A DNA stretch of 14,335 nt from JBCBEX01 sp039027055 (GTDB lineage: Bacteria; Bacteroidota; Rhodothermia; Rhodothermales; Rubricoccaceae). The notes beneath the pieces are model-generated. The model was not told the origin of the DNA and ran no database searches. It saw nothing but the letters and a program-made list of their open reading frames with translations. Positions 13,439 to 14,335 of the stretch are shown piece by piece (within the stretch, counting starts at the first letter, position 1; each line of letters begins with the position of its first letter). The position numbers and the translations under genes were made by a program. The stretch spans positions 1-14,335 of the forward strand of contig JBCCLD010000070.1 in assembly GCA_039027055.1 (NCBI GenBank). Direction: 5' to 3'.

Positions 13439-13487
13439 CATCGCCCATCGCCCATCGCCCATCGCCCATCGCCCATCGCCCATCGCC
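13439..13487. repeat. 7-bp tandem repeat (catcgcc) x7 abutting the DinB start codon
   Basis: Seven perfect copies of catcgcc begin at 13439, 13446, 13453, 13460, 13467, 13474 and 13481. The next three bases, cat at 13488-13490, start an eighth partial unit and overlap the ATG at 13489. The array fills the untranslated leader where a ribosome would bind. Copy-number change would alter leader length without changing the protein. Confidence 0.95.
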
Positions 13488-13488
13488 C

Positions 13489-14025
13489 ATGCCGTTCGTG
13501 CCCACGTCCTACGCCGACAGCCCCGCGGCCTACGTCCGCGCGCTCATCGCGCTGCTCGGCGACCGCGACCCGGTGGCCGTGCAGCGGACGACGCCGTCGG
13601 CGTTGCGTGAGGCCGTCGCGGGACTGACGGAGGCGCAGGCGCGCCGCCCCGAGCAGCCCGACGCCTGGTCCATCGTCCAGGTCGTACAGCACCTCGTCGA
13701 CTCCGAGCTGGTCTACGGCTACCGCATGCGCGTCATCGTTGCCGAGGACGGCCCGACGCTGGCGGGCTACGACCAGGACGCCTGGGCCGAGGCGTTCGGC
13801 ACCGACGGCATCTCGCTCACCGAGGCACTCGACGACTTCGCGGCGCTGCGAACGCTCAATCTGCGCTGGCTCGCGCGGCAGCTGCCCAAGACGTGGGCGC
13901 GGACGGGGCAGCATGCCGAGCGGGGGACTGAGTCCGTCGGCCAGATCGTGCAGCTGCTCGCGGCGCATGACCTGGTGCACCTGCGTCAGGTGGCGCGCAT
14001 CCGAGGAGAGGTCGCCACGCCCTAG
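13489..14025 (+). CDS. DinB-like (DinB_2 superfamily) putative metal-dependent protein
   Basis: 178 residues, ATG at 13489 immediately after the 7-bp repeat array, TAG at 14023-14025. The family is a four-helix bundle with a three-His metal site, related to bacillithiol/mycothiol-dependent transferases and DNA-damage-inducible DinB of Bacillus. Visible ligands fit: His68 in V-V-Q-H-L-V-D-S-E (after W60-S-I), and His160 and His164 in A-H-D-L-V-H-L-R-Q. P-D-A-W-S-I-V-Q-V-V-Q-H and R-T-L-N-L-R-W-L are typical helices. The length matches the family. The substrate is unknown; the short form suggests a stand-alone enzyme of thiol or detoxification type, but this is inference. No operon partner follows. 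Its stop codon falls within the first bases of the 3' repeat copy at 14022. Confidence 0.88.
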   Translation: MPFVPTSYADSPAAYVRALIALLGDRDPVAVQRTTPSALREAVAGLTEAQARRPEQPDAWSIVQVVQHLVDSELVYGYRMRVIVAEDGPTLAGYDQDAWAEAFGTDGISLTEALDDFAALRTLNLRWLARQLPKTWARTGQHAERGTESVGQIVQLLAAHDLVHLRQVARIRGEVATP

Positions 14026-14152
14026 TGCACACTCAAGGCGTCTTCTGCGCGTTCGGCTTTGGAGGTGACAGGGTAGCTGATTCGGTCAACCACCCCTGTC
14101 TCTCCCGCGTTCGCGAGAGCAGGCTCTGTCCAGGAGGGGAACTCCGAACGCG
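14022..14152. repeat. Intergenic repeat, copy 1
   Basis: From ctagtg at 14022 to gtcaaccacccctgtc ending at 14100 it aligns without gaps to 14196-14274, offset 174 bp. Shared islands are ctagtg, caagg, ctgcgcg, gtgac and ggtcaaccacccctgtc. Copy 1 then carries an extra hairpin-like insert (tctcccgcgttcgcgagagc, 14101-14120) before rejoining the common tccaggaggggaact. It overlaps the DinB stop codon. Confidence 0.75.
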
Positions 14153-14195
14153 ACGTTGAAGCCGAGACGAGCCCCAATCTCGACGGGTTACGGTA

Positions 14196-14307
14196 CTAGT
14201 GTGAGCGCAAGGGGTCTACTGCGCGATCACCTCTGGACGTGACGGGGTTGCCAGGTTGGTCAACCACCCCTGTCCCCTCCTATCCAGGAGGGGAACTGCG
14301 TTTGCGG
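14196..14307. repeat. Intergenic repeat, copy 2
   Basis: Second copy of the element at 14022. It contains a clean 8-bp hairpin cccctcct-atcc-aggagggg (about 14274-14293). No gene is seen from 14026 to the window end; this repeat pair accounts for most of that stretch. Confidence 0.75.
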
Positions 14308-14335
14308 CTTCCATGCCCGAGCAGCGATAGCGCAA

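Noticed and set aside
13439..13487. CRISPR array
   Set aside because: The unit is 7 bp with no spacers; it is a simple tandem repeat.
13438..13980. Minus-strand frame over the DinB gene ending in repeated W-A-M-G-D-G-R
   Set aside because: The heptapeptide repeat is just the 7-bp array read in a frame (21 bp = 7 codons). The plus-strand DinB motifs show the true coding strand.
14022..14335. tRNA or small ORF in the terminal gene-free stretch
   Set aside because: No cloverleaf with an acceptor stem and T-loop could be drawn, and the frames are short and motif-free. The region is explained by the repeat pair.

Overview
The window is GC-rich and dense with genes. It looks like chromosomal DNA of a Bacteroidota-grade bacterium, probably the Rhodothermota branch (Rhodothermus/Salinibacter/Rubrivirga relatives). 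The pointers are a type IX secretion (T9SS) C-terminal sorting domain, a small PID-CTERM-like protein, a tandem family resembling DUF6090 ('QVNNWN' type), an OmpP1/FadL-like porin beside proS, and almost no Shine-Dalgarno sites. This placement is inferred from family content. No rRNA or tRNA gene was seen.

Left edge (1-1305, + strand): the C-terminal part of a large secreted T9SS protein, then a 78-residue protein with a signal peptide and a C-terminal P-V-D-G-G/helix/Arg sorting tail. Positions 1306-2086 are a gene graveyard. They hold a minus-strand fragment of the array family described next, a small gene resembling the partner of minimal nucleotidyltransferases, a three-hairpin palindromic element, and a nucleotidyltransferase gene cut off just before its catalytic acidic residues.

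Centre (2087-7541, - strand): an apparent six-gene operon. It starts with an AmpG-like MFS transporter and continues with five tandem paralogous single-pass membrane proteins. Two are of a 'QVNNWN' subtype and three of a 'W-x-W-R-P-K-L-R-W-F' subtype. Spacing is 17, 36, 9 and 3 nt, then a 4-nt ATGA overlap. The paralogs share the membrane segment and a downstream G-x-x-x-x-L-x-x-S-G core. The membrane-segment DNA is far better conserved than the rest, and the orphan fragment at 1329-1398 comes from exactly that segment. I regard this expanded array as the most interesting system here; its function is unknown.

Then come ridA-like (7732-8127, -) and proS (8368-9858, -), the latter with a good intrinsic terminator. 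A 70-bp element of identical length lies upstream of both the MFS gene and the RidA gene. Divergent from proS is a Tyr-rich, decapeptide-repeat lipoprotein (10111-11844, +), followed by an OmpP1/FadL-like outer-membrane protein (11998-13344, +) and a DinB-like protein (13489-14025, +). The DinB start codon directly abuts seven copies of a 7-bp repeat. The last ~310 bp hold no gene but two copies of a ~110-130 bp repeat exactly 174 bp apart.
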